Positions 36,720 to 43,745 of a stretch of DNA of 64,000 nucleotides are shown here, piece after piece; the stretch's first letter is position 1, and every line of letters begins with the position of its first letter. The stretch covers positions 372,001-436,000 of the forward strand of contig CAVYDG010000013.1 in the NCBI GenBank assembly GCA_963767245.1. The letters are read 5' to 3'. The notes beneath the pieces were generated by a model that did not search any database, was not told the DNA's origin, and saw only the letters and a program-made list of their open reading frames with translations. This stretch comes from Roseiarcus sp963767245. Its GTDB lineage: Bacteria > Pseudomonadota > Alphaproteobacteria > Rhizobiales > Beijerinckiaceae. A program made the translations under genes and the position numbers.

Positions 36720-36888
36720 CGTTTGGGAGGTCTGCTCATCTGCCTCCGCCAACGGCCATAGTCGGACCGGCGCTGCAGACGAGGAGGATGTGTCTGGTCG
36801 ATCGCTCGCTACATCGCCTTCTCGACGCGGCCGAACGCGGCGTTGGATGCCCCGGACACGCAACCCTAATACCACGGGGAAGCGTCCT

Positions 36889-36920
36889 ATATCATTGCAT
36901 CAGTACATGCATAATGATAT
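36889..36920 (+). promoter_or_regulatory. Operator palindrome upstream of vapBC
   Basis: ATATCATT at 36889-36896 is mirrored by AATGATAT at 36913-36920, with an inner GCAT/ATGC pair (36897-36900, 36907-36910). It lies 8 bases before the antitoxin ATG and is AT-rich amid GC-rich DNA, so it likely holds the promoter and VapB binding site. Confidence 0.65.
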
Positions 36921-36928
36921 GAGGCGCA

Positions 36929-37183
36929 ATGGCCAACGTAGTCACCATAAATCGCCCGGAGGTCGTGGCGCTGATCGAAGAAGCAGCCAGGAAGCTGACT
37001 CACGGCAATAAGACCGAAGCCGTCGCTCTGGCCATGCGGCGTCTGCTCGACGCGGACGCGCGCGCGGGCTCGCTCTTCGGGACGAACAAAGGCTCGGTGC
37101 GAGTCAGGGAAGGCGTCGATCTCACCGCGCCGGCCCTCGACGTCGAGCCCGACGCAGAGACTGGCCGCGAAGTCGACCGATGA
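36929..37183 (+). CDS. vapB: VapB-type antitoxin
   Basis: 84 residues with the short VapB/transcription-factor fold: VVTINRPEVVALIEEAARKLTHGNKTEAVALAMRRLLD, then a flexible tail. The TGA overlaps the toxin ATG (ATGA), giving coupled translation. Autoregulation through the upstream palindrome is likely. Confidence 0.85.
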   Translation: MANVVTINRPEVVALIEEAARKLTHGNKTEAVALAMRRLLDADARAGSLFGTNKGSVRVREGVDLTAPALDVEPDAETGREVDR

Positions 37184-37608
37184 CGGATCGCCTTCTGCTC
37201 GACACCCATATCGCGCTATGGCTCGACAGCGGAGACGACCGGCTGCGGCCGTCGACGCGCGGCCTTGTCGACGGCTGCTGGCGCGACGGCGGCACGATCT
37301 TCCTCAGCGCCGTCACCGCCTGGGAGATCGCGCTCTTGGTCGACACCGGACGGATCGATCTTGATCTTCCCGTCGAGGCCTGGATAGAGCGATTCCTTCG
37401 GCATCCCGGCGTCGAGCCCGCGCCGCTCAGCTATCGCGCCGCCAGCCGCAGCTATCAACTGCATCATCTCGAGCACCGGGATCCCGCAGACCGGCTTCTG
37501 ATCGCGACGGCGATTGAACTTGATTGTCCATTGGTCACTTACGATGAGCGGATCGCGCGTTTTGGGGAGACCCATGGCTGGCAGCACCGGTTCGCTTTCC
37601 GGACGTGA
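37180..37608 (+). CDS. vapC: VapC-type PIN-domain toxin
   Basis: 142-residue PIN ribonuclease: LLLDTHIALWLDSGD (first Asp), SAVTAWEIALLV (Glu), HRDPADRLLIATA (Asp) and VTYDERIARFG (Asp). This is the PIN subgroup with DTHxxLW. It is a second toxin-antitoxin module within 4 kb of the FitAB-like pair. Confidence 0.9.
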   Translation: MTDRLLLDTHIALWLDSGDDRLRPSTRGLVDGCWRDGGTIFLSAVTAWEIALLVDTGRIDLDLPVEAWIERFLRHPGVEPAPLSYRAASRSYQLHHLEHRDPADRLLIATAIELDCPLVTYDERIARFGETHGWQHRFAFRT

Positions 37609-37653
37609 CGACGCCCTTTACCGAGCATGACGGCGATCGCCCGCGAACATCGG

Positions 37654-38427
37654 TCAGAACCGGCGCAAGAGCCTCGCCGCCAAGGCAGCCGCCTCGAACT
37701 CCCGCCAGCGCGCCGCGCGCCGCGCGCTCGCCTCCGCGTCGGCGCCCCACCGCTCGATCTCGAAGTCCTCGTCGACATGCGCCGCCCGCCACGCCTCCTC
37801 GGGCGAGAGCCGCCCGCGCGCCACCGCAAGCGCAAGCAGCGCCGAACCGGAGAGCGTCGTCATCGCGCTGAGCGCCGCGAGCGCGACCGGATCATCGAAA
37901 TCCGCGATCGCGCGGCGCACCGCCTCGATCGCCTCCGCCGGCTGCGCGACATGCATGACCCCGGCGCCGAGATTGAAGCGCGCGCCGAGCGCCTTCGCTG
38001 CCCAGGCGAGGACGGGATCGAAGGCGAGCCGCTGGCGTTCGGCCAGCTCTTCCGGCTCCTCGGCGCGGTAGCAGAGGAGGTCGGAGCCGGCATAGCGGGT
38101 GATGTCGGCCCGCGTCTCAGCCATCGTGCGCGAAACTCCGTCGATCGCCGAGTTGACGAGCCGGGTCAGCGGCATGTCGGCCGGCTCAATCGTCTCGCGC
38201 TGCCGGTCCCATTCGGCCGCGACCTTAAGCATGAGGGCCCGGCTCTTCGCCGCAAGCGGGTTGCGGCCGGGCGTGCGCGCGCCGCGCCCGTCGAGCGTCA
38301 GCGCGTGCAGGCCGCCCTGCGCCTCGCGGACGTCGACGCCGCCGTAGAAGCGCTTGACCACTGGCTGGCGCATGTTCGCCTGGGCGGCGCGCATCGGGTC
38401 GCGCGGCGCCTCACCCATCGGGCGCAT
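37654..38427 (-). CDS. ATP12-family F1-ATPase assembly chaperone
   Basis: 257 residues, ATP12 family: KRFYGGVDVREAQGGLHALTLDGRGARTPGRNPLAA, EWDRQRETIEPADMPLTRLVNSAIDG and DLLCYRAEEPEELAERQ. In mitochondria Atp12 chaperones the F1 alpha subunit; alphaproteobacterial members share the family signature. Its start overlaps the end of rluC by 17 bases, so both are one transcription unit. The true start may be one of several closely spaced ATGs (38427, 38418, 38394). Confidence 0.9.
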   Translation of the reverse strand: MRPMGEAPRDPMRAAQANMRQPVVKRFYGGVDVREAQGGLHALTLDGRGARTPGRNPLAAKSRALMLKVAAEWDRQRETIEPADMPLTRLVNSAIDGVSRTMAETRADITRYAGSDLLCYRAEEPEELAERQRLAFDPVLAWAAKALGARFNLGAGVMHVAQPAEAIEAVRRAIADFDDPVALAALSAMTTLSGSALLALAVARGRLSPEEAWRAAHVDEDFEIERWGADAEASARRAARWREFEAAALAARLLRRF

Positions 38428-39511
38428 CCTCGATCGGATCGCGCTCGCTCACGTCGAAGCCGAACATGGCGAAGCTATGCCTCATGTGCTCCGGCAGCGG
38501 CGCGGTTACGTCGATGATTCCGCCGCGCGGATGGGGCAGGATCAGGCGGCGCGCGAGAAGATGCAGCTTCGGTTCGAGCCCAGACGGGACGGCGCGCAGG
38601 GGATCATGACGCGCGGGATCGTTGGCGGCCTTTCGATTGTATTTCGGGTCGCCGATGATCGGATGGCCGATCTCCTCGCAATGGGCGCGCAGTTGATGAG
38701 TACGGCCAGTGACCGGGCGCATCGAAAGCCACGCGAGCCGCGGCGCGACCTTGTCGACGACCGCGTAGAGGGTCACCGAATGTTGCGCGTCGGGGTCGCC
38801 GTGCTTCACGACCCGCATCCGCTCGAGATCCGCCCTGCCCTGCCCGCGCGCGTCGCCCATGCCCTCGCCTTTGGCGAGAAACATCGAGATGCGCCCCTGC
38901 GCCGGCTTCGGCACGCCTTCGACCAGCGCCCAGTAGATCTTGCGCGCGCCGCGCGAGCGGAAGGTCGCGCCGAGCTCGGCCGCGATCTTTCGCGACTTGG
39001 CGATCAAGAGCACGCCGGAAGTGTCGCGATCCAGCCGATGGACGAGAACGGGGCGCTCCCCGTTCTTGTCGGCGAGCGACTCCAGCATCCCGTCGATGTG
39101 GTGCTTCGTTCCCGAGCCGCCCTGGACCGCGAGGCCAAAGGGCTTGTTGAGCACGATCACGTCGCGATCCTCGAACAGCGTCATCTCCCGGATCGCCTCG
39201 CGGTCGCCGGGACTGGCGCGCCTGATCGCTGGCGCCCGCCCCGTACCAAGCCGCAACGGAGGCACCCGGACATTCTCGCCCGCCACGAGCCGGGTCGAGA
39301 TGTCCGCCCGGCGGCCCGAGATTCGCACCTCGCCTTTGCGCACGATCTTCATCAGGTGCGACTGGGGCAGATCGGGGAACCGGCGATGGAGCCAGCGGTC
39401 GAGCCGCATGCCCGATTCATCATCGCCGATCTCGTGGACGGCGGCCTTGTCCGGCTCGGCCGCCGCGACGGCGCCGAGGCCATCGCCATTTTTCCGCATG
39501 GAGCGGGTCAT
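38411..39511 (-). CDS. RluC/RluD-type 23S rRNA pseudouridine synthase
   Basis: 366 residues: N-terminal S4 RNA-binding domain (MRLDRWLHRRFPDLPQSHLMKIVRKGEVRIS) and a catalytic domain with the Asp motif LVHRLDRDTSGVLLIAK and MRPVTGRTHQLRAHCEEIGHPIIGD. RluC converts three uridines of 23S rRNA; the exact target cannot be assigned. ATG 39511 or 39499 are both plausible; the frame extends further but overlaps the divergent gene. Confidence 0.92.
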   Translation of the reverse strand: MTRSMRKNGDGLGAVAAAEPDKAAVHEIGDDESGMRLDRWLHRRFPDLPQSHLMKIVRKGEVRISGRRADISTRLVAGENVRVPPLRLGTGRAPAIRRASPGDREAIREMTLFEDRDVIVLNKPFGLAVQGGSGTKHHIDGMLESLADKNGERPVLVHRLDRDTSGVLLIAKSRKIAAELGATFRSRGARKIYWALVEGVPKPAQGRISMFLAKGEGMGDARGQGRADLERMRVVKHGDPDAQHSVTLYAVVDKVAPRLAWLSMRPVTGRTHQLRAHCEEIGHPIIGDPKYNRKAANDPARHDPLRAVPSGLEPKLHLLARRLILPHPRGGIIDVTAPLPEHMRHSFAMFGFDVSERDPIEDAPDG

Positions 39512-39580
39512 AGCGCAGGTGACGTGGGCGCGATAGGCTGTGGCGTCGAGGTTCGTTCGACGATCACGACGGAGGTCGCC

Positions 39581-39964
39581 ATGGCCCAACATTTTCACGC
39601 GGTCGTCTGGATCGACCACAAACAGGCGCGGATCTTCCACTTCAACGTCGATGACGCCGACAAGACGGTTGTCCGCGACCATGTGGTTCGTGACCTTCAT
39701 GCCCGCGAGAAAGTCACGGGTCACCGGATCGAGGAGAACAAGCCGTTCTTCGAGGAGGTCGCCAAGGCGATCGCGGACGCGGGCGCCATCCTCATCGTCG
39801 GCCCGGCGCAGGAGAAGGATTTTTTCGCCAAATTTCTTAGCCAGAAGCATCCGGCGATCCGGTCGCATGTTGAGGGGGTGGAGAAAGCGGACCACCCGAC
39901 CGACGGCGAACTCATCGACCATGCGCGCCGCTTCGTCAAAGCCGCCGACCGCATGCGGCGCTGA
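39581..39964 (+). CDS. eRF1-domain-3-like 'translational machinery' protein
   Basis: 127 residues: HFHAVVWIDHKQARIFHFNVDD, then EKVTGHRIEENKPFFEEVAKAIADAGAILIVGPAQEKDFF and a C-terminal PTDGELIDHARRFVKAADR. This pattern is typical of short proteins annotated as translational machinery or host-attachment-like; they resemble domain 3 of eRF1/Pelota. Function unverified. The ATG follows CGGAGG, which decides the start over long upstream in-frame frames. Confidence 0.75.
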   Translation: MAQHFHAVVWIDHKQARIFHFNVDDADKTVVRDHVVRDLHAREKVTGHRIEENKPFFEEVAKAIADAGAILIVGPAQEKDFFAKFLSQKHPAIRSHVEGVEKADHPTDGELIDHARRFVKAADRMRR

Positions 39965-39995
39965 GATGTGAGCCGCAAAGTCGAGGAGAGACGGG

Positions 39996-40751
39996 ATGGC
40001 GTATGAGCTCTTCTATTGGCCAAGCATCCAGGGGCGGGGCGAGTTCGTCCGGCTGGCGCTCGAGGCGGCGGGGGCGCAATATGTGGACGTCGCGCGCGAA
40101 CGCGGACCGGGACGCGGCGTCTCCGCTCTGACCGCGATGCTCGATGGGCGGGCCGCGCCGTTCACGCCATTCGCGCCGCCGTTCCTGCGCGACGGCGACA
40201 TGCTCGTCTCGCATGTGGCCAACATCCTCCTCTACCTCGGGCCTCGGCTCAAGCTCGCGCCCGCCGACGAGGCCTCGCGCGCATTCGCCCACGGACTGCA
40301 GCTCACCCTCACCGATTTCATCTTCGAGGTTCACGACACCCATCATCCGATCTCGACCGACCTTTATTTCGAGGACCAGAAGAAGGAGGCCAAGGCGCGC
40401 GCCGCCGCCTTCCTCGCCCATCGCGTCCCGAAATATCTCGGCTATTTCGAGCGCGTGATTGCCGGCAACCCCGCGGGAAAAGCGCATGCCGTCGGCGACG
40501 CGCTGACCACCGTCGACCTGTCGCTGTTCCAGCTCTGGGCCGGGCTCGGCTACGCCTTCCCGCGCGCTTTCGCCGGCGCGGACCAGCTTTATCCGGCCCT
40601 CGCCGCGCTTGCGGCCAAGGTCGCGGCCGAACCGAACGTCGCCGCCTATCTCGCCTCCGATCGCCGTATTCCCTTCAATGAATCGGGAATTTTCCGCCAC
40701 TACCCCGAGCTCGACCAGGCGCCGGCGAAGGCGGGGCGGCGAAAGGTTTAG
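39996..40751 (+). CDS. Glutathione S-transferase family protein
   Basis: 251 residues with an N-terminal thioredoxin-like domain (YELFYWPSIQGRGEFVRLALEAAGAQYVDV, PPFLRDGDMLVSHVANILLYLG) and an all-helical C-terminal domain (GDALTTVDLSLFQLWAGLGYAFP). The catalytic residue is probably Tyr7 or Ser10. ATG follows GAGGAGAGACGGG. Likely cytosolic detoxification. Confidence 0.9.
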   Translation: MAYELFYWPSIQGRGEFVRLALEAAGAQYVDVARERGPGRGVSALTAMLDGRAAPFTPFAPPFLRDGDMLVSHVANILLYLGPRLKLAPADEASRAFAHGLQLTLTDFIFEVHDTHHPISTDLYFEDQKKEAKARAAAFLAHRVPKYLGYFERVIAGNPAGKAHAVGDALTTVDLSLFQLWAGLGYAFPRAFAGADQLYPALAALAAKVAAEPNVAAYLASDRRIPFNESGIFRHYPELDQAPAKAGRRKV

Positions 40752-40828
40752 GCGACGCTGAAGCTAATTCTAGCGGCAGCCAAATTTCGCCAGATCCTAA
40801 CCCGTGTCGTCGGATTTCATTCTTTCGC

Positions 40829-41640
40829 TTATTTTGAGACGGCGCTCGCGGCATCGAGGATCGCGGCCACCGTTACCTCTGGATGCCCGATCATGCTTGG
40901 GTGGTTGCCGCCGGGTGCGTGATAGACCTGTGATTTCGCGCGGGTCGCAAACTTGAGCAGGATGTCGGGCGGTATGACTTTGTCCGCGTCGCCAATGACG
41001 AACCAGGAGGAGTCGTTTTCCAGCCTATTGCTGACGGCGCTTTATCCGTCAGACACCGCGCCGCGAAGGGTCGCTGCGTGGCGGCCAAGCGGGCTGCTGC
41101 CTCCGGCAATTCCGCCGACGCAAACACCAACCCGAAGTACTTTGAGTTGACGTAAAGATCCGCGTCATTGCCGGCCGGAGTCGCAAACGGAACGGCAATG
41201 GTAAAATCGGGCGGCGGCGGGGGCGCGCTGGCGAGTTCCGATTGGACCAACTCGCCGGCATCCGGCGCGAAGGCATCGACAAACACCAATGCTTTGACGT
41301 TCGGTGCGTTCGCCGAAGCGACCGTAGTCACCGACCCTCCGTACGAGTGACCGACGAGAACGACGGGGCCGGGTACAGTCTTGAGATAGGTCGAGATGAC
41401 GGCGGCATCCGCGTCAAGGCCACGCAGCGTGTTCCGCAGCGCTCTGACGTCGTAACCGTCCTTCAGCAGAAGATCGACAACACCGTTCCAGCTCGATGAA
41501 TCCGCCCGGGCGCCGTGGACGAGAAGGATGGTCGGCTTGGTGGTTTGCGCCGATGCCCCGGCCGAGGCCATTGCCGCAACCGAAAGACTGAACGCGCACG
41601 CGAGCCCAGGAAATTGTGAAAAGAAACCAGCGATGCTCAT
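40829..41640 (-). pseudogene. Secreted alpha/beta hydrolase, frameshifted
   Basis: Signal peptide (FSLSVAAMASAGASA), then TILLVHGARADSSSWNGVVD, the nucleophile elbow LVGHSYGGSVTTVA and FVDAFAPDAGE. At about 41005 a base is lost; the other frame carries the C-terminus (SSWFVIGDADKVIPPDILL, VYHAPGGNHPSMIGHPE with the catalytic His) to a stop at 40829. All triad residues would be present if read through. The family includes esterase and haloperoxidase-like enzymes. Confidence 0.85.
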
Positions 41641-41843
41641 GATGCTTTCCTCTCAGCCTTAAGCGCCGCCGCATGATCGAGGGCGGTAACGAGCGCTGCT
41701 TCGATTTGATGGTCCGACCGCGGATTTTGCCGGCAGATCAACTCCCGATCTGCGGTGACGTGCGGTTCGAAATCGACGGTGGTCCGGTGGCAATCCGATC
41801 CCTCGGTATTGGTCCCCAAAGTTGCTATGAAGTCCAGTCGAGC

Positions 41844-41851
41844 GCGATTTT
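41844..41851. repeat. Target-site duplication, left copy
   Basis: GCGATTTT at 41844-41851 is repeated exactly at 42903-42910, directly flanking the inverted repeats of the cassette. Eight base pairs is the duplication length typical of IS1595-type transposition. Confidence 0.85.
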
Positions 41852-41860
41852 GGTAGTGTC

Positions 41861-42217
41861 CTAATTTGAAAGTTGGTGGGTGAAGGGACCAAGATTGGTC
41901 CACACGACACGGGCCGCCCAAGCGATCACGACCCCCCTTGCTGCATAGCCCGAGATTTTTTTGTTTTGGTCTGCAGAGGCTATGTAATCTCCGGCGCTTC
42001 GCCAGGCCCCTACCGATGTCCAAATAAGCAGGACCATGCGGATTATCACGAGAGCCTGATACACAATCGAGTGGACGCGATCGGAAGAGTTGATGACGAG
42101 TGCCAAAATGGGCGCGGCCGCAATTAGCGAAAAAATCGATAGGCCGACGTAGAAACCCCAAAACACTATCGGCAATGGATATTCGCCCCGCCATACCCTG
42201 CCGACTGCTCCGATCAT
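41861..42217 (-). CDS. Small multi-spanning membrane protein (cassette passenger)
   Basis: 118 residues with about three hydrophobic segments: PLPIVFWGFYVGLSIFSLIA, APILALVINSS and SIVYQALVIIRMVLLIWTSVG, followed by AWRSAGDYI and a fourth weakly hydrophobic stretch near the C-terminus. The pattern IWRVWRGEYPL...GVWRSA is shared by small uncharacterised membrane proteins in Proteobacteria. Its stop codon lies inside the left TIR of the mobile cassette. Its start overlaps the end of the next gene by 4 bases. Confidence 0.75.
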   Translation of the reverse strand: MIGAVGRVWRGEYPLPIVFWGFYVGLSIFSLIAAAPILALVINSSDRVHSIVYQALVIIRMVLLIWTSVGAWRSAGDYIASADQNKKISGYAARGVVIAWAARVVWTNLGPFTHQLSN

Positions 42218-42507
42218 GTGCGGGCGCCCGACCGACGCTCCGCCACGATCGCCGCCCTCACCGCATCGCGTGGCGACTTGATCGCGCCCATGTGCAGCGC
42301 GGCAAAGAATCGGCGCTTATCGCTTCCCTCTATCGGCGATGACCAGGCATAGGCGCGCGTGGCCCCGGGATGGCCTTCGAGGTCGGAAGACGTGAACGAC
42401 GCCTTGCCAAACGATTTGGCCGTTGTACGTCTCCTTGACGGGGACGGATTGAGTAAGCATCGCATAGCCGCCATGTTGGGCCTCGATCGCGTTTTCAATT
42501 CATTCCA
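42214..42507 (-). pseudogene. Cassette passenger protein of unknown family, frameshifted
   Basis: The C-terminal half reads DLEGHPGATRAYAWSSPIEG then SDKRRFFAALHMGAIKSPRDAVRAAI; the N-terminal half, in another frame, reads IENAIEAQHGGYAMLTQSVPVKETYNGQIVWQGVVHVF. They join if one base at 42385-42386 is removed. Together they resemble a widespread short hypothetical family with the RAYAWSSPxEGSxKRRFFAVLH segment. No intact ATG precedes the N-terminal part (a TGA lies just upstream), so a second lesion is possible. Confidence 0.65.
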
Positions 42508-42539
42508 TAGCGATTCGAGCGGACTTCGAGTTGAACTAA

Positions 42540-42893
42540 ATGAGCATTCTCTCGGATATCGCAGACGGGGCGACAATCGTAACCGCCCTGACGGCCGGCG
42601 GCGCGGCCTTTTACTTTTGGTATCAAAGGCGCGAGCGCATGAGACGGCTGGAGCGCTATCTTGAAAAGGCTAAGCGCGATTACGATAGCGGCGGATACGG
42701 CGGCGAGACGTTCCGAGTCTCCCACCTCACGGCAAATTGCCTTATGACCGAGGCACAGATCTTCGAGGCCGCTTTGATAAGCAGCAAGGTTAGGCCGTGG
42801 GTTGTAACGAAGGAAGAAGGCGGCGATACCGATAAGGTCGTGTTCAGCTTCGACCCAAACGGTCGCGCCCGCCAGGATGCGGCGTCAAATTAG
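42540..42893 (+). CDS. Hypothetical protein with N-terminal membrane anchor (cassette passenger)
   Basis: 117 residues: one N-terminal helix (ATIVTALTAGGAAFYFWY), a basic stretch RRERMRRLERYLEKAKRD, then a soluble domain that may be a winged-helix-like fold (TFRVSHLTANCLMTEAQIFEAAL). Function unknown. Its stop (TCA AAT TAG) lies in the right TIR of the cassette. Confidence 0.65.
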   Translation: MSILSDIADGATIVTALTAGGAAFYFWYQRRERMRRLERYLEKAKRDYDSGGYGGETFRVSHLTANCLMTEAQIFEAALISSKVRPWVVTKEEGGDTDKVVFSFDPNGRARQDAASN

Positions 42894-42994
42894 GACACTA
42901 CCGCGATTTTTGGCCGATCGATCCGCGTCCGGCGTGGGACCATCGATTTCGCGCTGGAATTAACCAATAGCGAAAGAGATGGGAACCATCGCCG

Positions 42995-43027
42995 TTGACG
43001 CGAACACAACAAGAACATATAATGAAC
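42995..43027 (+). promoter_or_regulatory. Sigma-70 promoter overlaid by a triple LexA-type (SOS) direct repeat
   Basis: TTGACG (42995-43000), 17-base spacer, TATAAT (43018-43023). Overlapping it are GAAC (43002-43005), 7 bases, GAAC (43013-43016), 7 bases, GAAC (43024-43027): three copies at the spacing of the alphaproteobacterial LexA box (GTTC-N7-GTTC on the other strand), two overlapping boxes covering the -10. The expected transcript start is near 43030. Confidence 0.8.
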
Positions 43028-43050
43028 TCCTCATGATCGAGGAGGCCGAA

Positions 43051-43152
43051 ATGCACACCGCCGCCCACGCCCTGCGCGACATCGCCGAGCTCGCTTCGCT
43101 TGGCGCGTTTCTGATCATGATCGCGCTTGCCGCCCGCGCCCTTGGGGCGTGA
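43051..43152 (+). CDS. Putative SOS-controlled 33-residue membrane peptide
   Basis: MHTAAHALRDIAELASLG followed by AFLIMIALAARALGA: a short amphipathic N-terminus and one transmembrane helix. GAGGAGG lies 4-5 bases before ATG 43051, and the LexA-type promoter starts transcription about 20 bases upstream. An in-frame ATG at 43033 would give 39 residues. Size, single helix and SOS control resemble SidA, the 29-residue division inhibitor of Caulobacter, but there is no proof of shared function. Confidence 0.6.
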   Translation: MHTAAHALRDIAELASLGAFLIMIALAARALGA

Positions 43153-43347
43153 CGCCCGGCCCTCGCGCGGCCGGACCGCCGCCGAGGCCGGACATGGCCC
43201 GCAACGTCGCCGCCTCGTGGGCGCGAGCGTTTCGCCCGAACAGGCCGTTTGAGCCCAGACCCTCCAAGCCGCCCTTTCGCTCGTTTACCGCGCGGTAAGA
43301 TTTCACGCTGAATCGTTAATGGAGAGGCGCACGGGGCGAGAAACGTC

Positions 43348-43638
43348 ATGACCTTTTTTCGACCCCGGCGCGCCGTGGGGACCGTCGCCGCCGTGCTCGC
43401 CGGACTCCTCTCGGGCGCGGCTGCCGCCAACGCGGGGGCGTGCGACGCGAAAAGGCCGCAATCGCTCGTCGGCAGGTCCTATTCCCCCCGCCTCGAACAG
43501 GAGACGCTCGCGCTCTCCGGGGCGTCCACGGCGGCTATCTTTGGCCAGGGCTTAGCCGGCACGGCTGACTACCGGACCGACCGCGTGGACCTGTGGCTCG
43601 ACCGCAAGGGCAACGTTCGGTCCATCTTCTGCGGGTGA
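43348..43638 (+). CDS. Peptidase inhibitor I78 family protein
   Basis: 96 residues with a signal peptide (VGTVAAVLAGLLSGAAAANA) and a mature I78-like domain: CDAKRPQSLVGRSYSP, LALSGASTAAIFGQG, DYRTDRVDLWLDRKGNVRSIFCG. The two Cys pair in this family. Such proteins resemble the elastase inhibitor of Aspergillus and are periplasmic here. Upstream of dnaE, same strand. Confidence 0.85.
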   Translation: MTFFRPRRAVGTVAAVLAGLLSGAAAANAGACDAKRPQSLVGRSYSPRLEQETLALSGASTAAIFGQGLAGTADYRTDRVDLWLDRKGNVRSIFCG

Positions 43639-43645
43639 CCGCGCC

Positions 43646-43680
43646 CTCACCCCAACCCTCTCCCCGAGGGAGAGGGGGCG
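43646..43680. repeat. Palindromic CCCTCTCCCC repeat before dnaE
   Basis: CTCACCCCAACCCTCTCCCC followed by GAGGGAGAGGGGGCG: an imperfect palindrome of a type common in proteobacterial intergenic DNA; can fold as a hairpin between the I78 gene and dnaE. Confidence 0.7.
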
Positions 43681-43745
43681 CGCACTGTCCACAGCCCCGC
43701 CCGTCCGCTCTCGACGCCCCCTTTCCCGCTTGCGACAATGAGGCA

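Larger units (their letters stand above)
41852..42902. mobile_element. Transposase-free mobile cassette with 18-bp TIRs (IS1595-like ends)
   Basis: 1,051 bp bounded by the perfect inverted repeats GGTAGTGTCCTAATTTGA (41852-41869) and its complement (42885-42902), and by an 8-bp direct duplication GCGATTTT. Inside are three passenger genes and no transposase. The two outer genes point outward and end with Ser-Asn-stop encoded by the TIRs themselves. TIRs starting GG and an 8-bp duplication fit the IS1595 family, which is known to have transposase-less cassettes moved in trans; assignment to that family is inference. Confidence 0.85.
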
